In this document: positions 37,579 through 46,934 of the stretch, in pieces
How positions within the stretch are numbered: the first letter of the stretch is position 1
How the letters are laid out: each line of letters opens with the position of its first letter
NCBI GenBank assembly: GCA_039565995.1
Contig: CP154795.1
Coordinates: 3,782,001 to 3,846,000, forward strand
Length of the DNA stretch: 64,000 nt
Reading direction: 5' to 3'
Source of the DNA: Propionibacteriaceae bacterium ZF39
GTDB lineage: Bacteria > Actinomycetota > Actinomycetes > Propionibacteriales > Propionibacteriaceae
Program-made: the position numbers and the translations under genes
The notes under the pieces: model-generated
What the model was told of the DNA's origin: nothing
Database searches by the model: none
Seen by the model: only the letters and a program-made list of their open reading frames with translations

Positions 37579-38655
37579 ATGCTGTTCATGAAGACTGCGG
37601 TTCTTGGTGCGGGCAACGGTGGGCTGGCGTGTGCGTTCGATCTGGCGCAGCACGGGCGGGAGGTCGCGTTGTTCGACCTGCCGGAGTTCGGGGAGCAGAT
37701 CGCGGCGGTCGCCGCGTCCGGCTCGATCACCGCGACCGGTGATCTCGAGGGCACGGTGCCGATCGCGTACGCGGGGCACGACATCGCGACGGCGCTGGAC
37801 GGCGCGGAGGTCGTGATGGTGGTGGGGCCGGCGTACGCCACGCCGCCGATGGCCGAGATCGCGAAGGATCACCTGAAGCCGGGCATGACGGTGGTGGTGT
37901 GCCCGGCCTCGTGCGCGGGGGCACTGACGTTCCAGCAGGTGGCGGGACTCGTGCCGGGCGGCGACATCGTGGTCGGTGAGACGAGCACGCTCCCCTATGC
38001 GGTGCGAATCACGGGTCCGGCGACCATCAACGTGTTCCTCAAGCTGAAGGCCGGCACGTTCGTGGCGGCGACCCCGCCCGCCGGAACGCAAGCGATCATG
38101 GATCTCATCGGTGACGTCTGGCCGCTGGAGCGGGCCGCGAGCGTGATGCAGACAACGCTGCAGAACGGCAATCCGGTGATCCATCCGGCCGTATCCCTGA
38201 TGAACGCCGGGCCGATCGACCGCGGCGGCGACTTCCTGTTCTATGAGGACGGTGTCACCGAGGGCGTGGGCCGGCTGATCGGGGCGGTCGACGCCGAGCG
38301 GCTCGCGATCGCCGAGGCGCTCGGGGTGTCCGTCATGTCGGAGCCGCAGATCGGGATGATGCAGGGTTACATGCTCGAAGACAACTATTCGACGAGCTAC
38401 TCCACCGCTCCGGGCTTCCTCGGCATCGGGGCGCAGAACAAGCTCGATCATCGTTACCTGACCGAGGACGTCGGTTACGGGCTCGTGTTCCTGACCGATC
38501 TGGCCCGGCGGATGGGCGTACCCACTCCGGTCATGGACGCCGAGATCACCCTCGCCGACACGATCCTCGGGCGCGACTTCCGCGCCGAGGCCGCCCGGAC
38601 GCTCGACACCCTCGGCCTCGGCGACCTGGGCCCGGAGGAACTGCGCGCGCTCTGA
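37579..38655 (+). CDS. NAD(P)-dependent opine-dehydrogenase-family protein
   Basis: A 358-residue protein from ATG 37579; the ATG three codons later gives the same Rossmann start. GAGNGGLACAFDLAQHGREV at the N-terminus is the octopine/nopaline dehydrogenase nucleotide motif. The C-terminal domain has NAGPIDRGGDFLFYEDGVT and GYMLEDNYSTSYSTAPGF, with the conserved His in QNKLDHRYLTEDVGYG. These enzymes reductively join an amino acid and a keto acid, or run the reverse. Some are ketopantoate-reductase-like. There is no metallophore gene cluster beside it, so the substrate is open. Confidence 0.82.
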   Translation: MLFMKTAVLGAGNGGLACAFDLAQHGREVALFDLPEFGEQIAAVAASGSITATGDLEGTVPIAYAGHDIATALDGAEVVMVVGPAYATPPMAEIAKDHLKPGMTVVVCPASCAGALTFQQVAGLVPGGDIVVGETSTLPYAVRITGPATINVFLKLKAGTFVAATPPAGTQAIMDLIGDVWPLERAASVMQTTLQNGNPVIHPAVSLMNAGPIDRGGDFLFYEDGVTEGVGRLIGAVDAERLAIAEALGVSVMSEPQIGMMQGYMLEDNYSTSYSTAPGFLGIGAQNKLDHRYLTEDVGYGLVFLTDLARRMGVPTPVMDAEITLADTILGRDFRAEAARTLDTLGLGDLGPEELRAL

Positions 38656-38658
38656 GGC

Positions 38659-39327
38659 TCAGCGACGCACGGGTGCGTTGCTGTCCTGGTAGGCCTTGGT
38701 GGCCATGATCGAGATCAGCAGCGTCAGCTCGAAGGCGTTGGTCACCGCACCACTGGCGACCGGCAGTTCGACCGCACTGCCGATCGTCATGATCAGAGCG
38801 CCGAGGAACAGCCACGGCCACTTCTGTTTCCACCAAATCATCGCGCCGACCACCAGCAGCACGAGTGCGACGACCAGCACCATCACCGGCGGCCCGCCGG
38901 CGGGCTCGGCATGGGTATAGGACAGCACTCCGTATTCCTCCCGCGGCACCAGTTCGAGGCCCCGGATCTCGGTCAGGATCTCGATCACCACGAGCACCAG
39001 CACCGATCCGATCGAGACCAACTGGAACCAGCGCGGCTGCGCCCAACGGAAGCCCGCCCGGCGCAACGTGTGCAGGGCCCAGGCGACGAGGACGGGGGTC
39101 ACGAAGGCGTGCACCCAGAACCGCGCCAGGTTGAGGCCCTCCAGCAGCGGCCCCACGCCGATGAAGCTGCCGATACCCAGCATGAAGTTGTCATAGACGA
39201 GCGCGGCCAGGACGAGCAGCGGCAGGTTGGCCGGGGTCAGCCACCCATGCCTCATGGCCAGGGCAATACCCCAGATCAACAGGGCCAGGTAGGCGAGGGC
39301 GAAACCGAAGAAGAGGGCCGTATCCAT
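38659..39327 (-). CDS. Seven-helix membrane protein, unknown function
   Basis: A 222-residue protein with about seven hydrophobic helices (for example LFFGFALAYLALLIWGIALA, LPLLVLAALVYDNFMLGIG, MVLVVALVLLVVGAMIWW). Conserved-looking polar residues sit in the membrane part: Asp/Asn in VYDNFML and Arg/His in NLARFWVHAFVTP. The pattern recalls small bacterial seven-helix families of unknown function. It is convergent with the opine-dehydrogenase gene (3-base gap) and lies in the same direction as the AlkD-like gene. I recognise no named family. Confidence 0.7.
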   Translation of the reverse strand: MDTALFFGFALAYLALLIWGIALAMRHGWLTPANLPLLVLAALVYDNFMLGIGSFIGVGPLLEGLNLARFWVHAFVTPVLVAWALHTLRRAGFRWAQPRWFQLVSIGSVLVLVVIEILTEIRGLELVPREEYGVLSYTHAEPAGGPPVMVLVVALVLLVVGAMIWWKQKWPWLFLGALIMTIGSAVELPVASGAVTNAFELTLLISIMATKAYQDSNAPVRR

Positions 39328-39356
39328 TTCCGGAGTCTGCCAGCCCGGCCCAACGA

Positions 39357-40055
39357 CTAATCGACTGCGGTGGCTGTCGGCCCGATGTGTTTGAACGCCT
39401 CACGCACGGACAGGCCCGACAGGTCGGGGTGCTCGGCGACAAAGGCCCGCACCCAGTCGGGGTGGGTCCGGGCGTACTGGCGCAAGGCCCAGCCGATCCC
39501 CTTCCGTGCGAAGAAGTCCGCATCCTCGAGGCTGCCCGCGATGGCGTACGCCAGCAGCGCGGTGTCGGTGTCCACCTTCCGGTTCAGCTGGCTGATGATC
39601 GCCACGCGTCGCAGCCAGAGGTTGTCCTCACGGGACCAGCGCCGCATCACCGGGGTGACCTCGGCGGGATGGGCGGCGAGGACGAGCCCCACCAAATGGG
39701 CCGTTTCGTCGCACAGGTCCCACCACTGCCCGGTCAGGATCAGGTGGCGATAGAGATCGAGAGAGGAGGTCTCTGTCGCGAACGCACGGTGCCGCGCATG
39801 CCGCGCGACGATCAGGCCGGCGTACCTCTCCTCACGAAACTCCGCCGCATCCCACAGCTGCCGGATCGCGGTCTCCCACAGCACACGTTCGGTGAGCGGT
39901 TGGGCTCGCACGAGCGCACCGACGAGTCGCCGCACCTCGGGCATCGCGACGCCGCGGAACGGCATCGCCGACTTCATGTATTTCTGCTGCCCGACCGCGC
40001 GCTCGGGGTCGGCGTGTTCCGCGAGTACGCCGCGGATGGCGGTCACGAGCTCCAT
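39357..40055 (-). CDS. AlkD-like DNA alkylation repair protein
   Basis: A 232-residue all-helical HEAT-repeat protein of the DNA alkylation repair family, which removes N3/N7-alkylated purines. Family landmarks: QQKYMKSAMPFRGVAMPEVR at the N-terminus, TGQWWDLCDETAHLVG with the catalytic-area Trp/Asp, WSREDNLWLRRVAIISQL and FFARKGIGWALRQYARTHPDWV. The length is typical. It is encoded 10 bases downstream of the large glycosyltransferase gene, probably as a passenger in that transcript. Confidence 0.92.
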   Translation of the reverse strand: MELVTAIRGVLAEHADPERAVGQQKYMKSAMPFRGVAMPEVRRLVGALVRAQPLTERVLWETAIRQLWDAAEFREERYAGLIVARHARHRAFATETSSLDLYRHLILTGQWWDLCDETAHLVGLVLAAHPAEVTPVMRRWSREDNLWLRRVAIISQLNRKVDTDTALLAYAIAGSLEDADFFARKGIGWALRQYARTHPDWVRAFVAEHPDLSGLSVREAFKHIGPTATAVD

Positions 40056-40065
40056 CGGGCCTCCC

Positions 40066-42543
40066 TCAGCTGGACCATTGCCCGAGATAGAACATGCGGG
40101 CCCACCACATCGCAGTCAGCACCGAGACGATGATCCAGGCGGTGCGAAGGACAGGGCGACGCCTGAGCAGTTCGGCGGCGATGAGCCAGACCGGGAACCA
40201 GAGCAGGACGGCCCTGTTGACGGAGAACAGCCACTCGCCCACCGAGAAGGCCACCAGCTGCACGGCCACCCACGCGAACTCGGCCCACATCTTCCGGCGG
40301 AGGAGCCATCCCACGGTGAAGAGCCCGACGGCGAAGGACACCAGTTCGAAGGTGAAGACGGTGTCCCAGCCGGGGCGGTCGTCATACATGTCCGAGGTGA
40401 TGACGTTGATCGTGGTCGTGATCGACTCCAGCGGGGAGGTCCAGGAGCGGGACCAGCCGGCCTCCTGGGCGGTGTACCACGCAGTCCAGGAGCCGGTCCG
40501 CAGGAAGAGATAGAAGGCGTACGCGAACACCGTCACGGCCGGGATCACCAGCCAGACGGCGCGGCGGAGCCAACCGAGGATGCGCTGCCCGGCGGTCGTG
40601 CCGTCGGGGAACTTCCACGTCAGGATCATGATCCCGAGCGCGCCGACGAGGAAGATGCCGGAGACGCGGACCGAACAGGCACCGGCCGCGAGAAGGGCCG
40701 CGACCCACCAGCGGTCGGCGCGAGCCCGCTCCCAGGCCCAGAACGCCAGCGCGCAGAATAGCGCCTCCGTGTAGGGCACGAACCCGAACACGGCCGTCGG
40801 AGCGACCAACCAGAGAGCCGCCGCCCAGAAGCCGCCCATCCGATAGAGCGCCCCGGCCGCGACCGCGCTCGCGACCAGCGACAACAGCGTGCCGACCGCC
40901 GCACCGGGCACACCGAGCGCCACGAACGGGGCCAGCAGCAGGGGCAATCCGGGGAAGAACGCCATCCGATTGGCGGCCTGGCCCTCGGTTTCATAGCCGT
41001 TGGCGGCGATCCCGAGATAATGCTCGGCATCCCAGTTGTCGAGGACGGTCAGCAGGGACTGCTGGGTGGTGACAGCCGCGTACACGCCTATCACCAGGAG
41101 CAGCAGTCGACTCGCCAGCCAGACGCCGCCCAGGGTGGTGGGTCCCGGCGGCGTACGCAGAATCTGCTCGCGGAACCTCACCGCCCACGGCGCGTCGGCC
41201 GCCCCATCGAGCACCCCACCGGACGGGTCGTCCCGGTGGGCCCGGACCAGATCGCCCTCGGGGTCGAGGACATCGCGCACGACCGTGCCGACGAGCCAGA
41301 GCTGCGTGGCGAGGCGGACGAGGACCGCGACCCAATAGACCTTGTCGGGCCCACCGCCGCCGGGCGTCAGGTATTGGCCGAGGTGTCCCCAGATGGCCAT
41401 GACATAGAGCCACTCGCCGGCGACGAAGATCAGCCAGTCGCGCCAGCGCGGTCGGCACAGGGCCACGAACGGGAGGACCCACAGGACATATTGGGGCGAA
41501 TAGACCTTGTTGGTCAGCAGGAACGCCATGAGCACGAGGAACATGACCTGGCCGATGCGCGGCCGGCGCGGCGCCAGCATGATCAGGGCGGCCACCCCGA
41601 GGCACCCCAGGGCGAAGGCCGTGATCGCGGCGAGGTTCACGTCCTGCACGGGGCTGCCGGCGAGGGACAGGACATACCAGATCGAGCCGAGGTCGCCGCC
41701 GCGATCGGAGTTGAAACTCCAGAACTCGGCCCACTGGGCGGGCGCGAGGATCATGGCCGGCAGGTTCGGGATGAGCCAGCCGACGACGAAGAACGCGAGG
41801 GTACGCCCGAACTCCCGCATCCGGCCCGCGCGCAGGCACAGCAGCAGGAGGGGTCCGAGCAGGAAGCCGGCATAGAGCTTGGCCGCCATCGACAGCCCGA
41901 GGAAGAGCCCGGCCCAACCGGGTTTGCGGCGGGCCCAGAACATGATGCCGAGCGCGGTGAGCGCCAGGGGCAGCATGTCCCAGTTGATCAGGCCGGTCAG
42001 CACGACCGGAGGCGCCGCCGCCAGCATGAGGGTGTCCCAGCCGCGGCCGGGCGTACCCCTCAGCTGGGCCGCGATCGTCACCAGCCACAGGACGAACAGC
42101 ACGACCATGTTGACCGCATAGAACGTGTTGATCGCCTGCATGCGGTCCGGGTCGACGAGACCGGGCCCGACGGGGGCGCCGAACAGCACGGTCAGGAGTC
42201 GATTGAGCTCCATGAGCCAGCCGGTCAGAACCGGGTATTCCAGGACCTGATGGGGGCCGACGTCGAGATAGGGCGTGTAGCCGTCACTCAGGCCGCGGGA
42301 CGTGAAGAGGACGGGGATGTCCGAGTAGCACTGGGCCTGGAAGTGGTTCGGCACCCGCCCCGGCGCGGTCTGGATGCAGCCGCTCTGTCGCCAGATCGTC
42401 AGCATCCAGACGACGGTGCCGAGGAAAACGGCGACCGTTGCGGGGTTGAACCAGTGGTGGGCCCGGCCGGCATGCCGGCCCCACGGCCCGCCGACCAGGC
42501 GAGTCACGGTGCGGACGAACGGTTCGACAGGGGCGTCGGCCAC
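40066..42543 (-). CDS. Double polyprenol-phosphate-mannosyltransferase-like membrane protein (GT87 plus PIG-V-like)
   Basis: An 825-residue protein made of two glycosyltransferase-C halves. Residues 1 to about 420 resemble GT87 (DUF2029): multiple membrane helices with LINWDMLPLALTALGIMFWA and NKVYSPQYVLWVLPFVAL. Residues about 450-825 resemble PIG-V: LDNWDAEHYLGIAANGY carries the membrane-proximal acidic motif, then RMAFFPGLPLLLAPF and VRVSGIFLVGALGIM. Actinomycete GT-C enzymes use polyprenyl-phosphate mannose for envelope glycans, but the sugar here is not known. It lies downstream of the ponA-like gene on the same strand, recalling the mycobacterial ponA1-Rv0051 pair. Confidence 0.82.
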   Translation of the reverse strand: MADAPVEPFVRTVTRLVGGPWGRHAGRAHHWFNPATVAVFLGTVVWMLTIWRQSGCIQTAPGRVPNHFQAQCYSDIPVLFTSRGLSDGYTPYLDVGPHQVLEYPVLTGWLMELNRLLTVLFGAPVGPGLVDPDRMQAINTFYAVNMVVLFVLWLVTIAAQLRGTPGRGWDTLMLAAAPPVVLTGLINWDMLPLALTALGIMFWARRKPGWAGLFLGLSMAAKLYAGFLLGPLLLLCLRAGRMREFGRTLAFFVVGWLIPNLPAMILAPAQWAEFWSFNSDRGGDLGSIWYVLSLAGSPVQDVNLAAITAFALGCLGVAALIMLAPRRPRIGQVMFLVLMAFLLTNKVYSPQYVLWVLPFVALCRPRWRDWLIFVAGEWLYVMAIWGHLGQYLTPGGGGPDKVYWVAVLVRLATQLWLVGTVVRDVLDPEGDLVRAHRDDPSGGVLDGAADAPWAVRFREQILRTPPGPTTLGGVWLASRLLLLVIGVYAAVTTQQSLLTVLDNWDAEHYLGIAANGYETEGQAANRMAFFPGLPLLLAPFVALGVPGAAVGTLLSLVASAVAAGALYRMGGFWAAALWLVAPTAVFGFVPYTEALFCALAFWAWERARADRWWVAALLAAGACSVRVSGIFLVGALGIMILTWKFPDGTTAGQRILGWLRRAVWLVIPAVTVFAYAFYLFLRTGSWTAWYTAQEAGWSRSWTSPLESITTTINVITSDMYDDRPGWDTVFTFELVSFAVGLFTVGWLLRRKMWAEFAWVAVQLVAFSVGEWLFSVNRAVLLWFPVWLIAAELLRRRPVLRTAWIIVSVLTAMWWARMFYLGQWSS

Positions 42544-42590
42544 GAGTCCTCCCTCCGTCGTGCGGAGCTCAGCCTAACGGCGGACGCCCA

Positions 42591-44903
42591 TCAGCCGGTG
42601 GGCGTGGCCGCCTGTGTTGGCCGCTCGCGAGCCACTCGCGGCGTCGCCGCAGCCGGTGGCTGGGTCGTCGCGGGCTGGGTCGTGGGAGGCCGGGTGGTCG
42701 TCGGCGGCTGGGTTGTCTCCGGCGCCGGCGCCGGCGCCTCTTCCACCGGCGCGGGCTGCTCCTCCGTCGGCTGCGGCTCGGGCGTTGGCTCGGGCGCCGG
42801 CCTGGTGGTCTCGGCCCGGGGCTGGGTCGTGGTGGGCCGCGACTGCTGGGTCACGGTCGAACGCGGCCGCGTGGTCGCGCGGGCACCCCGGTTCACCCAG
42901 GCCGGCGGATCGAACTGCTCGATCGGCTGACCCTGGGTCGCGACGCGCATGTAGTCGGTCCAGACCATCGCCGGATAGGTGCCGCCGAAGAAGGTGGTGT
43001 CGCCCGGCCGGCGATAGGCATGCAGGCCACCCATGCCGTCGTCACCGGCGACGAACATGACGGAGGTCGAGATCTGCTTGGTGTAGGCCACGAACCAGGC
43101 GGACACGATGTCGTCCTGATATCCGTGGGTGCCGGTCTTGCCGGCGATCGGGCGACCCAGGGTGGACACGCGGCGGCCGGTGCCGCCCTCGACCACGTTC
43201 TGCATCGCATAGGTGACGTCCCGGGCCACGCCTTCGTCGAACGCCTGTCGACCCTCGGTGTCGGCCTTGTAGATCGAGTTGCCGGAGGCATCGAACACCT
43301 CGCGGACGACATGCGGCGCGACCGCACGGCCGTTGTTGGCGAAGGTGCCGTATCCGGCGGCCATGTGCAGGGGTGACACCTCGGCGATGCCCAGGGCGAT
43401 GCGGCTGGTTCCGGTGTTCCAGTCGGGACCGCTGCCGCGGGGTACGCCCGCGTCCTCGGCGGCCTGGGCCACCTTCTCGCCGCCGTCCTTCATCTGCGTG
43501 GTCATGTCGACGAAGGCGGTGTTGATGGACTTGGCGGTGGCCTCGATGAGGTTGACCGATGCGCCGTACTGGGCACCGTTCTGGTTGCGGGATACGACCG
43601 TGTCGCCCCGCGGCGTGAACGTGTTGCCGCTGAAGGTGCTGTTGAGGTTGAAGCCGTCCCGCAGACCCGCCGCCAGGGCGAAGGTCTTGAAGGTCGACGC
43701 CGAAGGGCGCGGGGTGGTGGCCCAGTTGCGGTTGTTGCTGATGTAGTCGGCGCCGCCGTAGAGGGCGATCACCTCACCGGTGGCGGTGTCGATGGACGAG
43801 ATCGCGATGTGCAGGTTGTTGGGGTCCTGCTTGGGTCGGGAGCTCTCGGCGACCTGCTGGGTGTATTTCTGGGCCGTCTCGACAGCGCCGTCCTGGGCCG
43901 CCTGGTCGAACGTGGTCACGATCTTGAGCCCGCCACCCGAGATCTGGGTCTCGGAGAAACCACGGGAGGCCAGCTCGTTCTCAACCATCTTCATGAGATA
44001 GCCCTTGGGCCCGGCGTACCGCTGGTTGAGGGGCACGTCCGGGAACTCGGGCAGGGACTTGGCGTACTCGGTGGCCTCGGCAGGAGTGATCGTGCCCATT
44101 TCCTGCATGCCGCCCAGCACGTAGCGATAGCGGTCGAGGATGCGGGCGTGGTTGTCGGGCTCGGACGGGTTGAAGGCACCCGGGTTGTTGAGCACGGTGG
44201 CCAGGAAGGCCGACTGGGGAACCGTCAGGTTCTGGGCGTCGGTGTTGAAGTACGCCTTGCTGGCGGCCTGGATGCCATAGGCGCCGCGACCGAAATAGAT
44301 GGTGTTGAGGTAGCCCTCGAGGATCTGTTCCTTCGACTGCTCGCGGCCCATCTTGACCGCCAGGAAAAGCTCCTTGAACTTGCGCTCGAAGGTGCGCTCG
44401 GAGTTGAGATAGAGAATCTTGATGTACTGCTGCGTGATCGTCGAGCCACCCTGCATCTCCCCGCCGCCGGCGATGGTCGCCGCGGCCCGGATCATGCCGG
44501 TGATCGAGATGCCGCGGTTGTTCCAGAAGGTGCGGTCCTCGGCCGCGATCGCGGCATCCTTCATCGACTGGGGCATCTGGTCATAGGCCATCGACTGGCG
44601 ATTCTGGATCGCGAAGTTGCCCATCGGGGAACCGTCGCGGTAGGTCACGAACGACGTGTTCGCCCGGAATTCGGCATTCGGGTCGGGCAGATCGGTGGCG
44701 GCATACACGATGCCCGCACCCGCCACACCGGCGATCATCACCAGCAGAAGACCGACGACCGTGCCCTTGAGGACCCGCACGGCCCACTCGCGGGGGCTCG
44801 CGGGTCGCCGGCTCTTCCGGGCGCGGGCAGGGGTCTTTGCGGTCGACTGAGTCGACTCCCCACCCTTCGACCGGGCGGGTTCGGGCTTGGCGCGATCAGC
44901 CAT
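42591..44903 (-). CDS. ponA: Bifunctional penicillin-binding protein (class A)
   Basis: A 770-residue protein that polymerises and crosslinks peptidoglycan. It has a basic, Lys/Arg-rich cytoplasmic tail and one membrane anchor (VVGLLLVMIAGVAGAGIVYA). The GT51 domain has AAEDRTFWNNRGI (catalytic Glu near 120), GGSTITQQYIK and LEGYLNTIYFGRGAYG. The transpeptidase domain has SASTFK (active Ser near 400), SIN and KTGT (near 587). The C-terminal 90 residues are a Pro/Thr-rich wall-spanning tail. It is divergent from the DUF805 gene. Normal class A architecture, complete. Confidence 0.97.
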   Translation of the reverse strand: MADRAKPEPARSKGGESTQSTAKTPARARKSRRPASPREWAVRVLKGTVVGLLLVMIAGVAGAGIVYAATDLPDPNAEFRANTSFVTYRDGSPMGNFAIQNRQSMAYDQMPQSMKDAAIAAEDRTFWNNRGISITGMIRAAATIAGGGEMQGGSTITQQYIKILYLNSERTFERKFKELFLAVKMGREQSKEQILEGYLNTIYFGRGAYGIQAASKAYFNTDAQNLTVPQSAFLATVLNNPGAFNPSEPDNHARILDRYRYVLGGMQEMGTITPAEATEYAKSLPEFPDVPLNQRYAGPKGYLMKMVENELASRGFSETQISGGGLKIVTTFDQAAQDGAVETAQKYTQQVAESSRPKQDPNNLHIAISSIDTATGEVIALYGGADYISNNRNWATTPRPSASTFKTFALAAGLRDGFNLNSTFSGNTFTPRGDTVVSRNQNGAQYGASVNLIEATAKSINTAFVDMTTQMKDGGEKVAQAAEDAGVPRGSGPDWNTGTSRIALGIAEVSPLHMAAGYGTFANNGRAVAPHVVREVFDASGNSIYKADTEGRQAFDEGVARDVTYAMQNVVEGGTGRRVSTLGRPIAGKTGTHGYQDDIVSAWFVAYTKQISTSVMFVAGDDGMGGLHAYRRPGDTTFFGGTYPAMVWTDYMRVATQGQPIEQFDPPAWVNRGARATTRPRSTVTQQSRPTTTQPRAETTRPAPEPTPEPQPTEEQPAPVEEAPAPAPETTQPPTTTRPPTTQPATTQPPAAATPRVARERPTQAATPTG

Positions 44904-45078
44904 GGATGTCCTCGACAGTGGGTTGGTGGTGCGGGCGGGAAATTCGTGTGTGCGGACCGCCGCATGCGCATCAGCGTACGTCGGAGGGCGGAACTAAACC
45001 TTGTCCCGTGCCGTCGGATGATCGATTTGCGACCTCGCGCCTATGACAGAGTGGGTGAGGATAGGAGAAGGGATCAGC

Positions 45079-45732
45079 ATGAGCTGGGGAAACTACAACC
45101 AGGGTCAGAGCCCCTATGGCGACCCCTATGGGCGTTCCAGTGGTTCCGAACCAACCGGTTATGTCACCAGCGATCCCTATGCACCCACCGGTCAGGGATA
45201 CGGACAGGGTTATGGGCAGGAATACAACCAGGGCTACGGCCAGCCGTCCTATCAAATGGGCCACTCGCCCTACCAGTATCGATACGACGCCGGGCATCCG
45301 GCCCGGCCCACCGTCGGCTTCACGGACGCGATCAAGCTGTATTTCAGGAATTATGCGGTCTTCTATGGCCGGGCGTCGCGCTCGGAGTATTGGTGGGTTT
45401 TTCTCGCCCAGGCAATCGTGTGGTCGGTCCTGTCGGTCGGGTTCTTCCTGACCATCATCGTCGATCCGACCGCGACCGACCCGCCGGCGGCGTTCTGGGC
45501 ACTGCTCAGCGTTGCTTCGGTGATCGGGCTCGGCACGATCGTGCCGACGATCTCGTTGCAGGTACGCCGACTCCACGACGCCGGCTACTCGGGCTTCTTC
45601 GCCCTCCTCAACGCGGTGCCCTACCTGAACTACATCGGGAGCATCGTCCTCATCGTCCTGTGCGCCCAGCGAACCAACCAGCAGGGCGTCAAATACGACA
45701 ATCCCAACGGAAGCCAGCCTGCGGTCCCGTGA
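45079..45732 (+). CDS. DUF805 membrane protein with short Tyr/Gly/Gln-rich N-terminus
   Basis: A 217-residue protein from ATG 45079 behind AGGAGAAGGG; the frame is open from 45043. Residues 1-70 are disordered and Tyr/Gly/Gln/Pro-rich (GYGQGYGQEYNQGYGQ). Residues about 78-210 are the DUF805 domain: [32 protein letters not shown], two or three membrane helices, LQVRRLHDAGYSGFFALLNA and VLCAQRTNQQGVKYDNP. DUF805 proteins are inner-membrane proteins of unknown function. A paralogue with a far longer tract follows at 45828. Confidence 0.9.
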   Translation: MSWGNYNQGQSPYGDPYGRSSGSEPTGYVTSDPYAPTGQGYGQGYGQEYNQGYGQPSYQMGHSPYQYRYDAGHPARPTVGFTDAIKLYFRNYAVFYGRASRSEYWWVFLAQAIVWSVLSVGFFLTIIVDPTATDPPAAFWALLSVASVIGLGTIVPTISLQVRRLHDAGYSGFFALLNAVPYLNYIGSIVLIVLCAQRTNQQGVKYDNPNGSQPAVP

Positions 45733-45827
45733 CCCCGCAGTGCGATATGTCATGAAACTGATGGACTTGCGCCCGGAGCTCGAAACTTCCGCGGTGGGTC
45801 ACGTCATCAAGCAACAAGGGGAATGAA

Positions 45828-46826
45828 ATGAGCTACGGCAACAACAACTATGGCCAGGGCGGTGACCAGCCTCAGGGCTACGGCCAGGGCGGCGACCAGT
45901 CCCAGGGCGGTTATGGCCAGGGTGGTCAGGACTATGGCCAGCAGGGCGGATACGGCCAGCAGCAGGGTGGCTACGGGCAGCTTGCCGATTACGGCCAGCA
46001 GCAGGGCGGCTACGGGCAGCAGGCCGACTACGGCCAGCAGCAGGGCGGCTACGGCCAGCAGCAAGGTGGCTATGGCCAGCAGGCCGACTACGGCCAGCAG
46101 CAGGGCGGCTACGGGCAGAGCGCTCAGCCCGACTACGGCCAGCAGGGTGGCTACGGCCAGACCTCGGCGTCCGACCCCTACAGCCAGTCGTCCGCGCAGG
46201 ACCCCTACTCGCAGTCCTCGGCCCAGGATCCCTATGGCCAGGCTGGCTATGGACAGCAGCAGACCGCCGACTACGGCCAGCAGCAGGCCGGTGGCTACGA
46301 CCAGCAGAGCCCGTACGGCGGCGCTGGGGCGTACGGAACGGACACCCAACCCTATGCCGGTGCCTACGGCGGTGGCTATGACGCCGCGCACCCGCCGCGC
46401 CCGAACGTCGGCTTCGTCGACGCCATCAAGCTGGGCCTGAAGAACTACGCGAACTTCTATGGCCGCGCGAGCCGCAGCGAGTTCTGGTGGTTCTTCCTCG
46501 CCGAGATCATTGCGTCGATCCCGTTCTGGATCGGCTACGGCATCACGATCGCCGGCGCGTCGGATCCCTACGGCGGTGGCGTGTCGCCGATCGGCGTGAT
46601 CCTCATGGTTCTGGGCGGCATCATCCTGCTCGGCCTGCTCGTGCCCGGCATCGCGATCCGCGTCCGCCGACTCCACGACACCGACAAGTCGGGTTGGTTC
46701 TATTTCATCAGCGCGATCCCGTCGGTCGGCGGCATCATCCTGCTCGTGCTCCTGGCCCTCGAGGCCAAGCCGCAGGGTGTTCGCTTCGACAACCCGGACG
46801 GTTCGCAGCCGGTCTCGCAGCCGTGA
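45828..46826 (+). CDS. DUF805 membrane protein with FUS-like YGQ low-complexity domain
   Basis: A 332-residue protein from ATG 45828. Residues 1-185 are low complexity, with 18 YGQ units in GGYGQQQ and DYGQQQ blocks, almost free of charged residues other than Asp. Residues about 195-325 are DUF805: [40 protein letters not shown], a [20 protein letters not shown] helix and [20 protein letters not shown]. The tyrosine-spaced Gly/Gln pattern matches the composition of phase-separating prion-like domains. The DNA repeats are in frame and so follow the protein. Clustering of the protein at the membrane is inference. Confidence 0.9.
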   Translation: MSYGNNNYGQGGDQPQGYGQGGDQSQGGYGQGGQDYGQQGGYGQQQGGYGQLADYGQQQGGYGQQADYGQQQGGYGQQQGGYGQQADYGQQQGGYGQSAQPDYGQQGGYGQTSASDPYSQSSAQDPYSQSSAQDPYGQAGYGQQQTADYGQQQAGGYDQQSPYGGAGAYGTDTQPYAGAYGGGYDAAHPPRPNVGFVDAIKLGLKNYANFYGRASRSEFWWFFLAEIIASIPFWIGYGITIAGASDPYGGGVSPIGVILMVLGGIILLGLLVPGIAIRVRRLHDTDKSGWFYFISAIPSVGGIILLVLLALEAKPQGVRFDNPDGSQPVSQP

Positions 46827-46848
46827 GCTGACTGATTCGCGTACGCCA

Positions 46849-46877
46849 GGGCGTCGCCGGGGTTCCCGGCGGCGCCC
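46849..46877 (+). terminator. Terminator after the DUF805 pair
   Basis: GGGCGTCGCCGGG (46849-46861) pairs with CCCGGCGGCGCCC (46865-46877) through a 13-bp stem with one G-T wobble and a GTT loop. It begins 23 bases after the DUF805 stop and is followed by TTCGGCGTTCT. It separates the gene from tRNA-Ala. Confidence 0.6.
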
Positions 46878-46934
46878 TTCGGCGTTCTATCGGCTTGTCA
46901 TTCCTTGCCGCGGGACCTAGTGTTGATCCTCGGT

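Noticed and set aside
45841-46320. Tandem DNA repeats considered as a CRISPR array or satellite
   Set aside because: The repeats are in frame, without unique spacers, and encode the YGQ tract of the DUF805 protein.
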